DNA of 31,049 nucleotides, taken from positions 1 through 31,049 of the IMG/VR virus record IMGVR_UViG_3300028384_000937; one strand, given 5' to 3'. The notes beneath the pieces were generated by a model. That model saw nothing but the letters and a program-made list of their open reading frames with translations, searched no databases and was not told where the DNA came from. Shown piece by piece: positions 14,497-23,380 of this stretch. How positions within the stretch are numbered: position 1 is the first letter of the stretch; the number at the start of each line of letters is the position of its first letter. The position numbers and the translations under genes were made by a program. This DNA is from a virus.

Positions 14497-15688
14497 AATT
14501 ATACTCAGGGAATACTTCTGCAAAGTTTTTATTTCTTCTCTTATCATACTCTTTTATAAAAGAAACTAGTTCTGCTGTTTTATCTGTTTTAACAGATGCA
14601 TGTGCTATTACTTGTTTGAATCGTTCTTGTGTTTCGTAAGGAAAATATTTTTTAATAAACTCTAGTTGTTCATACATATTATTCATCCATCCAGAAGGCA
14701 TTACCGAAGCACTCATAAAACTAGGATCTCTTACAGCACTAATACTAACCTTTACATTTTTAATATTTTTAATATCTGATAAAAATTGTTCAAAACTAGT
14801 AACACTAAAAATATTGTATGCGCACATTATGTTTAGATAAAAATGTTTTGCAACAATATCACAATTATTTCTCCAATAATCGTATACTAGCCCATCTCTA
14901 ACATATTCAGCCTTTTCTTTATATCCTTCACCGCTGGTTGCTATTTCTATCTTTTTAACACACTTCTTTATAGTTTTTAATAACTCGATATGTTTATCAA
15001 ATAGCATAGCAGGAATACCTAAATTACTATTAATAATAAGAGTAAGTTTTTTGTTAGGATTATATTTTATAAAATCAATTAAATCTTCAGTATGTCTACT
15101 CATAAAAGGCTCGCCGCCTGTAATGCGCAACACTTTTAAATTTTTATAGACTGTAGGAAAATATTTCCAAAAGGCATCTATATACGGATTTTGTTCCTTG
15201 TCTGGTATTTGTTCTACATGTATTCCGTTATAGTTATTAGGATAACTTCTTTGTTTTATTTCGCTATGCCACTTACTGCTATATTCTGGTCCGCAATATG
15301 CACAAGCAAAATTACAAACATTGCTAAAACTAATTTCTAAATATCTTGGATCGTAGTCTTGATCCCAAGGTGCGTTTTTAATTTTTAATAATTCTAATAG
15401 TCCATCTTTTTTACTCATTAATACACGATCGCCAGTAGTACCGTTAGCTTCAGCACTCCAACAATAATTACATTCACTAGGGCATGTGCCTTCTAGCATT
15501 TGTTTTCTAATTTGTTTTTTATAGTGTGTGTTGTGTATCGCTGATGGATTGTTTTTTATTTCGTGCAAGGGTATTGTGTGCGGATGAGGATGATGGCAAC
15601 TATGCGTTTTACCAATGCCAAGATGTATTGTACTATTAGTCCATTTAGCAGTACACATACTAGGTCCAAGGGCTAGTTTAGTTAACAT
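14477..15688 (-). CDS. Radical SAM protein, HSCHHP family (group 2)
   Basis: The protein has 403 residues. An N-terminal region carries C12 (MCTAKW), C31 in SCHHPHPHTIPL, and C69, C73 and C76 (TCPSECNYCW). The catalytic motif is C125-NFA-C129-AY-C132, followed by ITGGEPFM and a terminal YDKRRNKNFAEVFPEY. The same block order is found in the proteins at 27730 and 29162, so the three are paralogs; this one is shortest at the N-terminus. The Cys/His pairing before the barrel probably binds an additional metal cluster. It is the last gene of the minus-strand run, overlapping the preceding gene by 11 nt. The function is unknown. Confidence 0.87.
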   Translation of the reverse strand: MLTKLALGPSMCTAKWTNSTIHLGIGKTHSCHHPHPHTIPLHEIKNNPSAIHNTHYKKQIRKQMLEGTCPSECNYCWSAEANGTTGDRVLMSKKDGLLELLKIKNAPWDQDYDPRYLEISFSNVCNFACAYCGPEYSSKWHSEIKQRSYPNNYNGIHVEQIPDKEQNPYIDAFWKYFPTVYKNLKVLRITGGEPFMSRHTEDLIDFIKYNPNKKLTLIINSNLGIPAMLFDKHIELLKTIKKCVKKIEIATSGEGYKEKAEYVRDGLVYDYWRNNCDIVAKHFYLNIMCAYNIFSVTSFEQFLSDIKNIKNVKVSISAVRDPSFMSASVMPSGWMNNMYEQLEFIKKYFPYETQERFKQVIAHASVKTDKTAELVSFIKEYDKRRNKNFAEVFPEYNFIIQQL

Positions 15689-16727
15689 ACTTTAACATAA
15701 TCCTATCATAATCTTCTTTGCTTTTTGCTTTTGGCGCACATAATCCGCACCAACAACTTTTCTTTTTACAAATAATAGTAGAAGTATTAATATTATCTAA
15801 GATAGATTTTGTATCTGACAGATAACCAATAGGTCCTACTTTACCATCGTAATTCATTTTACAATCTTTGTTTGTAAACACTTCTCCTGTATTTTGCTTG
15901 ATATACAAAAAGAATTTGTTAACACTACAATGCCATCCTTTAAAATTATTACCTTTTATATATTTTGTAGAATCGCATGTATTAGTACACATTGTCATAT
16001 TACCACAACATGCTCTGCCACTTGATGATAAGTCTATTCCTTTAGCAATGAGGCCGCCTATTTTTTCTATTGTGCTAGGAGCAGATCCTGTAAGATAAAC
16101 ACTTTGCTCACTATTATAGTTAAATCTAAAATCTAAAATATCGTGATCAATTTGTCTCGGATTGTAGTCAACATCATTTTGTTTACACCATTCTACCATA
16201 TCAACACAGGTTTGCCAATATTTTGGATGCATCATTATGCTTACATGTAAGGGCTTATTATGCTCTTTTAAATACAATATATTTTGCCTAACTTGCTCTT
16301 GTTGTGCAACCGTGCTTTCTGCATGAAAACTTATAGTAAAGTAATCTACATTATCTATTATTCTAGCCCACAATTTAGGTTTAACAACAGCATTAGTAAT
16401 TGTACTAATACTCATGCTCCAAGGAACTTGTGTTTTCTTGTGCTGTGCATATTTTAGTATTTGTATTATTTGTGGGTGATAAAAACTTTCGCCGCCAAAT
16501 ATATTTAAATTTGCGTGTTGTAAATGTTTAGGTTTTTTTGATAGTTGTATATTTGTATAATCAAAAATAAAATCAAGTGTATCTAAACTATCTGCTACAC
16601 TAGGATGCGGCAAACTGTTATCATGGCCGTCGCCACAATATGAACAGTCAAGATTACACTTTAGAGTAGTTTCCCACTCTATTGAGAAGTAATTATTATC
16701 TACTGGCTCAAGTGTATTAAATTGCAT
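15678..16727 (-). CDS. Radical SAM protein, paralog of the 13414 enzyme (group 3)
   Basis: The protein has 349 residues from ATG 16727; a TTG three codons earlier is possible. The catalytic motif is C24-NLD-C28-SY-C31. The barrel has FGGES where most relatives have GGEP. A central RACCGNMTMCTNTC and a C-terminal GWHC, KDC, ICKKKSCWCGLCAPKAK provide many auxiliary ligands. It matches the plus-strand paralog over its whole length, with extra cysteines in the middle cluster. The gene overlaps both neighbours (11 nt each side), so it is in the same polycistronic unit. The reaction is unknown. Confidence 0.87.
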   Translation of the reverse strand: MQFNTLEPVDNNYFSIEWETTLKCNLDCSYCGDGHDNSLPHPSVADSLDTLDFIFDYTNIQLSKKPKHLQHANLNIFGGESFYHPQIIQILKYAQHKKTQVPWSMSISTITNAVVKPKLWARIIDNVDYFTISFHAESTVAQQEQVRQNILYLKEHNKPLHVSIMMHPKYWQTCVDMVEWCKQNDVDYNPRQIDHDILDFRFNYNSEQSVYLTGSAPSTIEKIGGLIAKGIDLSSSGRACCGNMTMCTNTCDSTKYIKGNNFKGWHCSVNKFFLYIKQNTGEVFTNKDCKMNYDGKVGPIGYLSDTKSILDNINTSTIICKKKSCWCGLCAPKAKSKEDYDRIMLKYVN

Positions 16728-17664
16728 ATTTTTCAATTACCGTTTCTTCGCTACAAACACACAAATCTCTATTACAGATTAAAGGTTTGATAATAGGATT
16801 ATAAGATTCTATAAAATTAGGAGTATACAAGTTACCAAATAGCCTTTGTTGGCAATTTCCAGTTATTCGTCCGTCAGGAAATATCTTTATAAAATCTACA
16901 CCAAGATTACATTTCCAGCCTTTAAACTTATTCAATCTGTTTGATATAAGATAATTGTCATTGTTAACTGTAATAACTTCGTCACTGTATATTTTAACTT
17001 CTCTCAGCGGCTTGCGTGTAGTAGATTCAAACCATTCCTTTATAGGATACTGCTTTATAGTATCTTGAAAGTATTCTAGTTGTTCTTGTGTATATCTATG
17101 ATCGCCGTCGAAATGTACTATCTTAGCAATGATAGGCCAGTTGTGTTTTCCTGTTTTTAGTTTTTCTACTATTTCTAAACATTCATCAAATGCTGCTGGA
17201 TCCATTAGTGCATCAGCATTTACAAAAACACCCTGCTCATATAGAGTATCGCAAACATCAATTAGATGTTCAACATTTGCAAATTCTCTATGTACACTCA
17301 CTTCTACATGATCAAAGTTTTTTGCATTCTTTTTCCACCAATCAATTTTACGTGTACCATTTGTACTAATTTCTATTATAATATCATGTCTATCTTTTAG
17401 GTACTGACAAAGTTCTTCAAGACCCTTCCAAAGGGTTGGCTCGCCGCCTACAATATATAAGTTGCTTTTAGTCTTGCCATTCTTTTCATACTGTGTGAGC
17501 AAGTGAGATAAGTTTTGTTTAACAACATTAACATCCGGCCAGGCGATACTACCTTCGTTGCTTCCGGGAAAACAATAATAACACTTATGGTTACAAGTAT
17601 TTCCTGGCATATATTCTATACGTACTAGATCAGGATCTTGGTTATTTTCAATTCGTGTAATCAT
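16717..17664 (-). CDS. Radical SAM protein (group 3)
   Basis: The protein has 315 residues; the ATG overlaps the upstream stop as ATGA. The catalytic motif is C24-NHK-C28-YY-C31 after RIEYMPGN, with VGGEPTLW and ISTNGTRK in the barrel. The C-terminal region has FKGWKCNLGVDFIKIFPDG, GNC and CNRDLCVC, which is the same layout as the enzyme at 12521 (a single SPASM-like cluster). The GWKCNLG block followed by a beta-hairpin 'IFPDGRI' is typical of SPASM/twitch regions. The substrate is unknown; context places it in the same pathway as its neighbours. Confidence 0.86.
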   Translation of the reverse strand: MITRIENNQDPDLVRIEYMPGNTCNHKCYYCFPGSNEGSIAWPDVNVVKQNLSHLLTQYEKNGKTKSNLYIVGGEPTLWKGLEELCQYLKDRHDIIIEISTNGTRKIDWWKKNAKNFDHVEVSVHREFANVEHLIDVCDTLYEQGVFVNADALMDPAAFDECLEIVEKLKTGKHNWPIIAKIVHFDGDHRYTQEQLEYFQDTIKQYPIKEWFESTTRKPLREVKIYSDEVITVNNDNYLISNRLNKFKGWKCNLGVDFIKIFPDGRITGNCQQRLFGNLYTPNFIESYNPIIKPLICNRDLCVCSEETVIEKYAI

Positions 17665-19076
17665 AATAAATGTGCCAATTCTGGAAATACTGTTTTAGCA
17701 TTTACACCTCTAATAGCATCTAGCTTATTTGTATATTCTTTAAAGCCTGGTAATAGATAACTATTATCCTGTGCGTTCATATGTTTTAGTACTGCCTCCC
17801 AACGTTTCCAACCGTATGGATTAACTTTCCAATAATCGTCGTCTTGTCTATAGTTCTTCCACAACCAATCTTTAAAGTCCATAAAACGTTCTTCTACTTC
17901 CTGTTTATCTTCTTTAGGAAGTATTTGTATGCTCAAGAATGTAGGAATATAAAGCAAATGCATGTTAACTAGTCCACCGCCCATTTGTACTCCGCCCGGA
18001 ACATTGCCACTATTTAACTTTTTAAATCCGCTTTCAACTTTCCATTTCATAAAGTCAGGCAAATGCTTTACATTAAAAATTTGTATTGCTGTTGCTAAAC
18101 TAGTTTGTATATTATCAGGAGTGTTGTCTAGCATATGCAGGGTACGTTCTACAGTTTCAAAGTCAGTAGGATAACGTATATACTCGTCACGTTCGTGGCA
18201 TGCGTCCATACTTACTGCAAATTTAACTTTTTTAAATTTACTCCATAACTCAATTAAATCTTCGTCTACAAGAAGTCCATTAGAATTATAGCGTAATAGT
18301 ATTTTGTCTTGATAACCTTGACGCACTATTTCTTCAATAAACTGTTTATGTTCTTTAATCATTAGTGGCTCACCGCCGGCAAAGTATACCTGCTTTAGGT
18401 TAGGTATCTGCCTATACATTTCTTCCCAAAAAGTATCTTTTTCGTGCCACTTATTATTAAACTCACTTTTATCCCACTGCATTTGCTGCTTGACATTGTT
18501 GTCTTGTAGAACAGGAATAAGTTGTTGCCAGTCTTTAACCCACTTACTACTATCATGTGGACTACACATAACACATTTGATATTACAAGTATGTCCTAAA
18601 CGTAAATCTAAATATACTAACTCTTCCGGTACTGTGCCGTCTTCTTGTGTTTGCTTTATAAGTTCGGGAATATCTACACCATCTTCGTCTCGATGCCAAG
18701 TTCCGCTTTCCCAAATGCGCTTACTTACAACACCTACCTTTTCTTCTTCAAAACATTTACGACAACTAGCAGGTATTTCTCCGGCAAGCATTGTACGTCT
18801 TACACTTTTCATGTATTCGTTGTTCCAGGCTTCCATAGGTGTTTCACGACCAAAGTTTGCAGGCTTGCCGTGCTCCATTTTAACAAGGCCTACTTCGTGA
18901 TCATTACCTGCGCCGCTTGCGTTTGCACTACAGCATAAACGCATATCGCCGTTGGGTCTAGTTGCAAAATGTATCCAGGGCAAAACACAAAACGTAGGCG
19001 TACCAGAGACACTTTCTAGTTCTCTTTGATATTTTCCTAGTTGCTCATTTTCTGGTTTGTACCACCATTTATTCAT
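17661..19076 (-). CDS. Radical SAM protein, 'twitch' type (group 1)
   Basis: The protein has 471 residues. The N-terminal cluster region contains C30 (TFCVLPWIHFATRPNG), C48-C49 (LCCS), and C105 and C108 (SCRKC). The catalytic motif is C164-NIK-C168-VM-C171 in LRLGHTCNIKCVMCSPHDSS, then FAGGEPLM and a YNSNGL strand. It is paralogous to the enzymes at 11257 and 24326 (same FC..P...CC...C..C prefix and xxPEL-type end), with a longer N-terminus (about 25 residues) than the former. The ATG overlaps the preceding gene by 8 nt. It is expected to bind at least two iron-sulfur clusters. The reaction is unknown. Confidence 0.88.
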   Translation of the reverse strand: MNKWWYKPENEQLGKYQRELESVSGTPTFCVLPWIHFATRPNGDMRLCCSANASGAGNDHEVGLVKMEHGKPANFGRETPMEAWNNEYMKSVRRTMLAGEIPASCRKCFEEEKVGVVSKRIWESGTWHRDEDGVDIPELIKQTQEDGTVPEELVYLDLRLGHTCNIKCVMCSPHDSSKWVKDWQQLIPVLQDNNVKQQMQWDKSEFNNKWHEKDTFWEEMYRQIPNLKQVYFAGGEPLMIKEHKQFIEEIVRQGYQDKILLRYNSNGLLVDEDLIELWSKFKKVKFAVSMDACHERDEYIRYPTDFETVERTLHMLDNTPDNIQTSLATAIQIFNVKHLPDFMKWKVESGFKKLNSGNVPGGVQMGGGLVNMHLLYIPTFLSIQILPKEDKQEVEERFMDFKDWLWKNYRQDDDYWKVNPYGWKRWEAVLKHMNAQDNSYLLPGFKEYTNKLDAIRGVNAKTVFPELAHLL

Positions 19077-20148
19077 TGTTTAGTCCTACTACGTTAATAA
19101 ATTGATCTTTTGGCTTTGGTAATTCTTTTAATTTACCACATGTTCTTGCACAAGTAATTAGTTTATTTTTACCCCAGTAGTCGTTCCAAACGGTTTGCCA
19201 GGCAGTAGACTCTACAATATCTTTTACATCTACTTCTAGTGCATAGTTATTTCCTAAATTTTCAATTAAGTCCATATATTGTAAATTCATATCATTTCTT
19301 ACAGGTGCTGTAATATCGTTTGCTTTTGCGTAATTGTAAGGTGTACTTGCTAAAAAGCAACATGGAAATACTTTTTTATATGCATCAATATAAATTTCTT
19401 TAGTGTGTTTTACATAACAATCTATTTCTGCATTGCTTAGTACATCTTTATAATTGGCTATCATTTCTTCTGTAATGTACGAAAGTTCACTACTACTAGG
19501 TGGTTCTAAATAGTGTGTAGTATCGCCGTTTTTATTGTATACTGCAAACCTGGGTTCACCTATAAACCTACTACTGTTTTTTTCAACAAACAAACTAAAT
19601 CCAAGTTCTTCGGCTTTCATACGTGCAGCATCTACTTGATGTTCGTTATGTTTAAATTTTATAAAACACCATTCTGCTGTTCCACCGGCATCTATAAATG
19701 CTTTTGCATTTTGTAAAATTTTGTTGTAATTTGTTCCAATACGATATAGACTATGTGTGTCTTCTAAACCATCTATTGCAAAAATAATATTGTGCGTTTC
19801 AGGCAATACTTTTGCAAGTCTTTCCCACCATATTGTATTTCTTGCACTGCCATTTGTATGTATACGAATATTTAAATTAGGATTAACCGCTGCGGCATAT
19901 TCTACCATTTCAATTAATTCGTCATTAATAATAGGATCACCAAAGTTTCCGCAAAAATAAAATCCTTGTAACTGCTGTAATACTTCTTGATTTAAAATAG
20001 ATCGAAAATCATCTAAAGTCCAGTCTTTATTTTTTATAAAAGGATTTTCTAAGCCGCCGTGATAATTACGACTGCACATAGGACAACTCGCTTGACAGCG
20101 ATTTGTAACTTCTAAATGTATATTTTCTAATTCGCTAAATCTAAACAT
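19069..20148 (-). CDS. Radical SAM/SPASM-type protein (group 4)
   Basis: The protein has 359 residues. AGGA lies 8 nt before the ATG. The catalytic motif is close to the N-terminus: C18-QAS-C22-PM-C25 in EVTNRCQASCPMCSRNY. The GGE-type motif is replaced by CGNFGDP, a variant seen in some SPASM enzymes that act on peptides. FAIDGLEDTHSLYR is the typical strand before the substrate loop. Later cysteines (VFPCCF near the C-terminal third and CARTC near the end) are candidates for auxiliary cluster ligation. It resembles bacterial SPASM enzymes rather than the paralogous groups of this window, so it may have been acquired separately. Confidence 0.85.
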   Translation of the reverse strand: MFRFSELENIHLEVTNRCQASCPMCSRNYHGGLENPFIKNKDWTLDDFRSILNQEVLQQLQGFYFCGNFGDPIINDELIEMVEYAAAVNPNLNIRIHTNGSARNTIWWERLAKVLPETHNIIFAIDGLEDTHSLYRIGTNYNKILQNAKAFIDAGGTAEWCFIKFKHNEHQVDAARMKAEELGFSLFVEKNSSRFIGEPRFAVYNKNGDTTHYLEPPSSSELSYITEEMIANYKDVLSNAEIDCYVKHTKEIYIDAYKKVFPCCFLASTPYNYAKANDITAPVRNDMNLQYMDLIENLGNNYALEVDVKDIVESTAWQTVWNDYWGKNKLITCARTCGKLKELPKPKDQFINVVGLNNE

Positions 20149-20743
20149 TCTTTTTTCCTATTATCATATAGCGATCGTATTTTAGTGTAGGGAAAGTTCC
20201 TCTATAATACGGTTTAATTTTACTCATTTTTGTAAAATCATCTAAGTCTGCAGAACATCGAATATGTTCATCTAAATCAAAATAATTATTACTTTGTAGT
20301 ACAAAGGTAGCATCACTAGGTTGATTAGTTAACCATTGCTGATATTGTTCTTGTGTAATATGTTCGCAACTAGTGTTTATAACTACATCAGCATCAGCAG
20401 TATACTTACACATATCTGCTGTTACAGCACTAAATCTACCTTCTATTTCGTAACGCTTGTTTACTGTATTTGCTATTTCTTTGCATAAAGGGTCTATATC
20501 CACGCTTATAACGCTCTGTATGCTGATCTTTGAGTTAAACAGTATATTTGCTAATACTCCGTTCCAACCACCGTATATGACGATATTTAACGGTTTAACG
20601 GGCACAAATCCAGGTAGTTGTTCGGCTAGCCATACTTTACTGTTTACTTGACCTTTCCAAAAGCTCTCAAGGGTACGATATCTATCCTCACTATTGCGAA
20701 TAGCATCCATCCAAAATAGTACATCTTCTAATTCAACTTTCAT
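20141..20743 (-). CDS. Class I SAM-dependent methyltransferase-like protein
   Basis: The protein has 200 residues; AAGG lies 6 nt before the ATG. A short helical N-terminus is followed by motif I, IVIYGGWNGVLANIL (54-68), motif II with SVDIDP (D82, D84), a TADM segment (109-111) for the adenine, and VVINTSCEHI as motif IV. The acidic residue and the length fit small Rossmann methyltransferases. It sits between two radical SAM genes with 8-11 nt overlaps, so its substrate is likely an intermediate or product of that cluster. No nucleic-acid-methylation signature such as DPPY/NPPY is seen. Confidence 0.75.
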   Translation of the reverse strand: MKVELEDVLFWMDAIRNSEDRYRTLESFWKGQVNSKVWLAEQLPGFVPVKPLNIVIYGGWNGVLANILFNSKISIQSVISVDIDPLCKEIANTVNKRYEIEGRFSAVTADMCKYTADADVVINTSCEHITQEQYQQWLTNQPSDATFVLQSNNYFDLDEHIRCSADLDDFTKMSKIKPYYRGTFPTLKYDRYMIIGKKNV

Positions 20744-21737
20744 ATTTTACCTTTGGAATTTTACTATCAGCACTACTTACACAACTAGGTGTTATGCACT
20801 TACGAGGCTTGTCAAATATTTTAAATCCGTCTGTAATTGTACCAAGTGGCTTGTCATGACAACTGTAACTACGCTTTACTTCGTTTTCACGTATAACTAT
20901 TCCTTGGTATCCTGCATTGCAAGTCCATCCCTCAAACTTATTAAATCCGAATGCATTTAACCGCTCTGCTTGATCAAGATTGTAAGTATTGCCATCTTTA
21001 TCTTGTAGTTCTAACTGATATAACGGAACTACTCTTTTATATGCGTCAGGAATTTTTTGCGGGAAACCTGTTTGCATTTTGTGGATTTGGTCTTCTGTAT
21101 ATCCATGTACCACATAGCTGGCGGTAGGATCGGACTGGGGCTTGAGAGTGACGTTAATACCTCTGGCGGCAAATCGTTCACAACGTTCGTAAAGCTCTTC
21201 GAACATTTCTGGAACCATAACTTGATTGATTGTAACAAAGGTTCCTCCTTTCATTAGTTGCAAGCATTTGTCTCCAAACTCTTGCTCGTTAGCAAACTCT
21301 GCGTGATAACTTGCTGTTATGCTTCTGCGTTGCAGAGTCTTAGTACTGTCTAACCATCTATTCCACCATTTGCTTCCTGGACTTAGGTTAGTAGTCATAT
21401 GTATACTTTGATACTCAGGTGCTGTATCACTACAGTAATGATCTATGATCTCCCCAAAGTATTTATAAGCCGTAGGCTCGCCTCCACTAAAACTAAAGTG
21501 GAAATCGGTGAAGTTATTTGCACGAGCCTGTGCTTTGATACTATCCATGGCCTTTAAGTAAATTTCTAGATCCTGGTGGTCAGGGGTACTAGATCTAGCG
21601 TATGGCCAGCAATAACTGCATGAATAATTACAAAATCTAGCCAGGATCCACGAAACCGTAAAAAGATGGCTCTTTAGGAGGGTTTTCTGGCCTAACCCAG
21701 TAATATTATCCCATGGTATGTTTTGAAAATTGTTCAT
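20733..21737 (-). CDS. Radical SAM protein with reduced C-terminal cluster site (group 3)
   Basis: The protein has 334 residues from ATG 21737; a TTG four codons earlier would overlap the upstream gene further and is not preferred. The catalytic motif is C36-NYS-C40-SY-C43 (ILARFCNYSCSYCWPYARSS), then FSGGEPTA. The C-terminal SPASM-like block has FEGWTCNAGYQGIV, a Cys in SYSC and CITPSC, but the final CxC of its relatives is CVS here, so one ligand is lost or moved. The N-terminal 35 residues are longer than in the enzymes at 12521 and 16717. It overlaps the upstream glycosyltransferase-like gene by 32 nt. Confidence 0.85.
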   Translation of the reverse strand: MNNFQNIPWDNITGLGQKTLLKSHLFTVSWILARFCNYSCSYCWPYARSSTPDHQDLEIYLKAMDSIKAQARANNFTDFHFSFSGGEPTAYKYFGEIIDHYCSDTAPEYQSIHMTTNLSPGSKWWNRWLDSTKTLQRRSITASYHAEFANEQEFGDKCLQLMKGGTFVTINQVMVPEMFEELYERCERFAARGINVTLKPQSDPTASYVVHGYTEDQIHKMQTGFPQKIPDAYKRVVPLYQLELQDKDGNTYNLDQAERLNAFGFNKFEGWTCNAGYQGIVIRENEVKRSYSCHDKPLGTITDGFKIFDKPRKCITPSCVSSADSKIPKVKYES

Positions 21738-22383
21738 GTAACCAATCAAAATCGTTTATTAACTGAAGACTATCGCTGCTAGAAATGCCAAACTCCATAC
21801 CAGCCCTAGCACCGTCCAAGGCATACTCGCCAAATCTTCTATCGCGTCCCACAGTGGTCCATACTTTGAGTCTTTCATTTGTTTCTTCCTCATTTTGTCT
21901 ATCTATTGTTTTACTTGCTAACTTAGCACATTCTCTAAATGCACTTTTCCATGTATTAAAAGGATCTACATTAAATGCAGTAACGTTTGCAATTTCCGGA
22001 ACTGCTTTAAAGTACTTACTAATGCTAGTAGTCATGTCAGGTTTACTAGTATCCATATTTAATGTAAGTCTACGAGGTAATAGCTTTACGCCACCGTATC
22101 CATAGATTAACTCATTAATAGGATTTTGACTGCGCCATACATGAACAGTTTCTAGATCATATTCATCTACTTTATAACTAAAATCAAACTCATTTAAAAT
22201 TTGTGCATCAGCATCAACTACCCAAAACATCTTGGTAAAGCATTTTTTTGCGGCTGCAATGTGTGCGTAATGTATACCTTTTACGCCGTCAACTCTTTTA
22301 GCTCTAGGAAATCTATCTTTTAACGAATTCCAATTTTCGTCAGCTTGAGGTTCGTTATAAGAAATAAAGACAATATCGTACAT
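21706..22383 (-). CDS. Glycosyltransferase-like protein with DAD motif (leaderless mRNA)
   Basis: The protein has 225 residues. The first residues, MYDIVFISYNEP, are the first beta-strand of a GT-A fold, so the ATG at 22383 is correct. FWVVDADAQI (D57, D59) is a DxD-type metal/nucleotide-sugar site. GYGGVKLLPRRL is a later loop also seen in phage homologs as I recall them. No Shine-Dalgarno sequence is present; a consensus promoter places transcription start on the ATG itself. It is the first gene of the downstream half of the minus operon. Transfer of a sugar to a glycan, lipid or protein is the likely role; donor and acceptor are unknown. Confidence 0.65.
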   Translation of the reverse strand: MYDIVFISYNEPQADENWNSLKDRFPRAKRVDGVKGIHYAHIAAAKKCFTKMFWVVDADAQILNEFDFSYKVDEYDLETVHVWRSQNPINELIYGYGGVKLLPRRLTLNMDTSKPDMTTSISKYFKAVPEIANVTAFNVDPFNTWKSAFRECAKLASKTIDRQNEEETNERLKVWTTVGRDRRFGEYALDGARAGMEFGISSSDSLQLINDFDWLHEQFSKHTMG

Positions 22384-22389
22384 TATATA

Positions 22390-22418
22390 ATTATACCACC
22401 TTTTTTATAATTTGTCAA
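22390..22418 (-). promoter_or_regulatory. Consensus sigma70 promoter with start codon at +1
   Basis: Minus strand: TTGACA (22418-22413), 17 bp, TATAAT (22395-22390), then TATATA and ATG (22383). Both hexamers are perfect consensus. The normal -10 to +1 distance puts the first transcribed base on the A of the ATG. The -35 box includes the TGA stop codon of the preceding gene. It can restart transcription of genes from 22383 to 14477. Confidence 0.9.
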
Positions 22419-23380
22419 CCGTAATCTTTTAGGCTAAAGTTTGTGCCTAACATATGATACGGGGTTGCTGTTTTATCATTACTCCAAACTAGCACTTCAG
22501 GATCGTCATATAAAAAGTCGCAGTTTTTGCAATATTCTATACTATCAAAGTCTTTCATTTCGTGTGCTTTGCGAAGTTTATTATATTCGTCTCCGTACCA
22601 TATTTCTTCTATAGTCTGATTTTGTACATGCCCTAGCACACTTTTACTTTCGTTTGGCGGGCCCATTGTTTGACAACATGGTGTAACTGCGCCTTTTAGT
22701 CCACCGTTACCTCCGCTGCGAATTGTAATCTCTGGTGCAAAAGGGCGGCCACATGTTCTACGCTGACTAGGATCTCTAACATAGAGTGGCTGATAATTTC
22801 CACTCCAGTTATGCATTTTCCAAATATAACCTATAGTACCTGTCGGTCCTATAAAGTTATTCCTATATTGATCAACTTCGTATTCTACTTGATTGTTATC
22901 TAGTATTAGATGGTAACTGCTTACTACGCATTTACTATTAGTTTCTTTGATGTATTCTTTAGCCTTTACTATGTTTGTTTTCAATAAATCAAAATTATCT
23001 ATTGCCATCCATTCTTTATATTTTTCTTTATTGTATCCTATACAACTAAACCTAGCAAAACTCAAGCCTGCATCAATACATTCTTGCATAAAGTGACCAC
23101 TAAAGAAGCTACCATTGCTATACATAAAACTAGGAAAGCCACGCTTAGTACATTCTTCAATATACTTAGGCAGGTCCTTGGCCATTGTAGGTTCGCCACT
23201 ACCTTCTAAATTAATAACAGGTTTACCTGGCAGTTGCTCAAGTATGTTAATAAACATATCCATAGGCATTTTACGTGTCCATTCTTTACCCCTTCCGGTA
23301 GTCTGTGGACACATTTGACACTTGTAATTGCATCCGCCGAATACTTCTACTACTGCACGTTCTAACTCAGGTACACTCAT
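22415..23380 (-). CDS. Radical SAM/SPASM protein (group 4)
   Basis: The protein has 321 residues from ATG 23380, which overlaps the upstream stop as ATGA and has GGGG 6 nt before; a GTG four codons earlier is possible but not preferred. The catalytic motif is C17-NYK-C21-QM-C24. The GGE element is LEGSGEPTM. The C-terminus is a classical SPASM layout: CGRPF, VTPCCQTMG, the LGHVQNQTIEEIWYGDEYNK block and EYCKNCDFLYDDPE. Enzymes with this architecture include peptide-modifying maturases, but others act on sugars or cofactors. Its stop codon lies inside the -35 box of the next promoter. Confidence 0.88.
   Translation of the reverse strand: MSVPELERAVVEVFGGCNYKCQMCPQTTGRGKEWTRKMPMDMFINILEQLPGKPVINLEGSGEPTMAKDLPKYIEECTKRGFPSFMYSNGSFFSGHFMQECIDAGLSFARFSCIGYNKEKYKEWMAIDNFDLLKTNIVKAKEYIKETNSKCVVSSYHLILDNNQVEYEVDQYRNNFIGPTGTIGYIWKMHNWSGNYQPLYVRDPSQRRTCGRPFAPEITIRSGGNGGLKGAVTPCCQTMGPPNESKSVLGHVQNQTIEEIWYGDEYNKLRKAHEMKDFDSIEYCKNCDFLYDDPEVLVWSNDKTATPYHMLGTNFSLKDYG

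Noticed and set aside
21735-21749. TTG 21749 as the start of the radical SAM gene at 20733
   Set aside because: An ATG four codons later is available, neither has a ribosome binding site, and the longer form only adds overlap.
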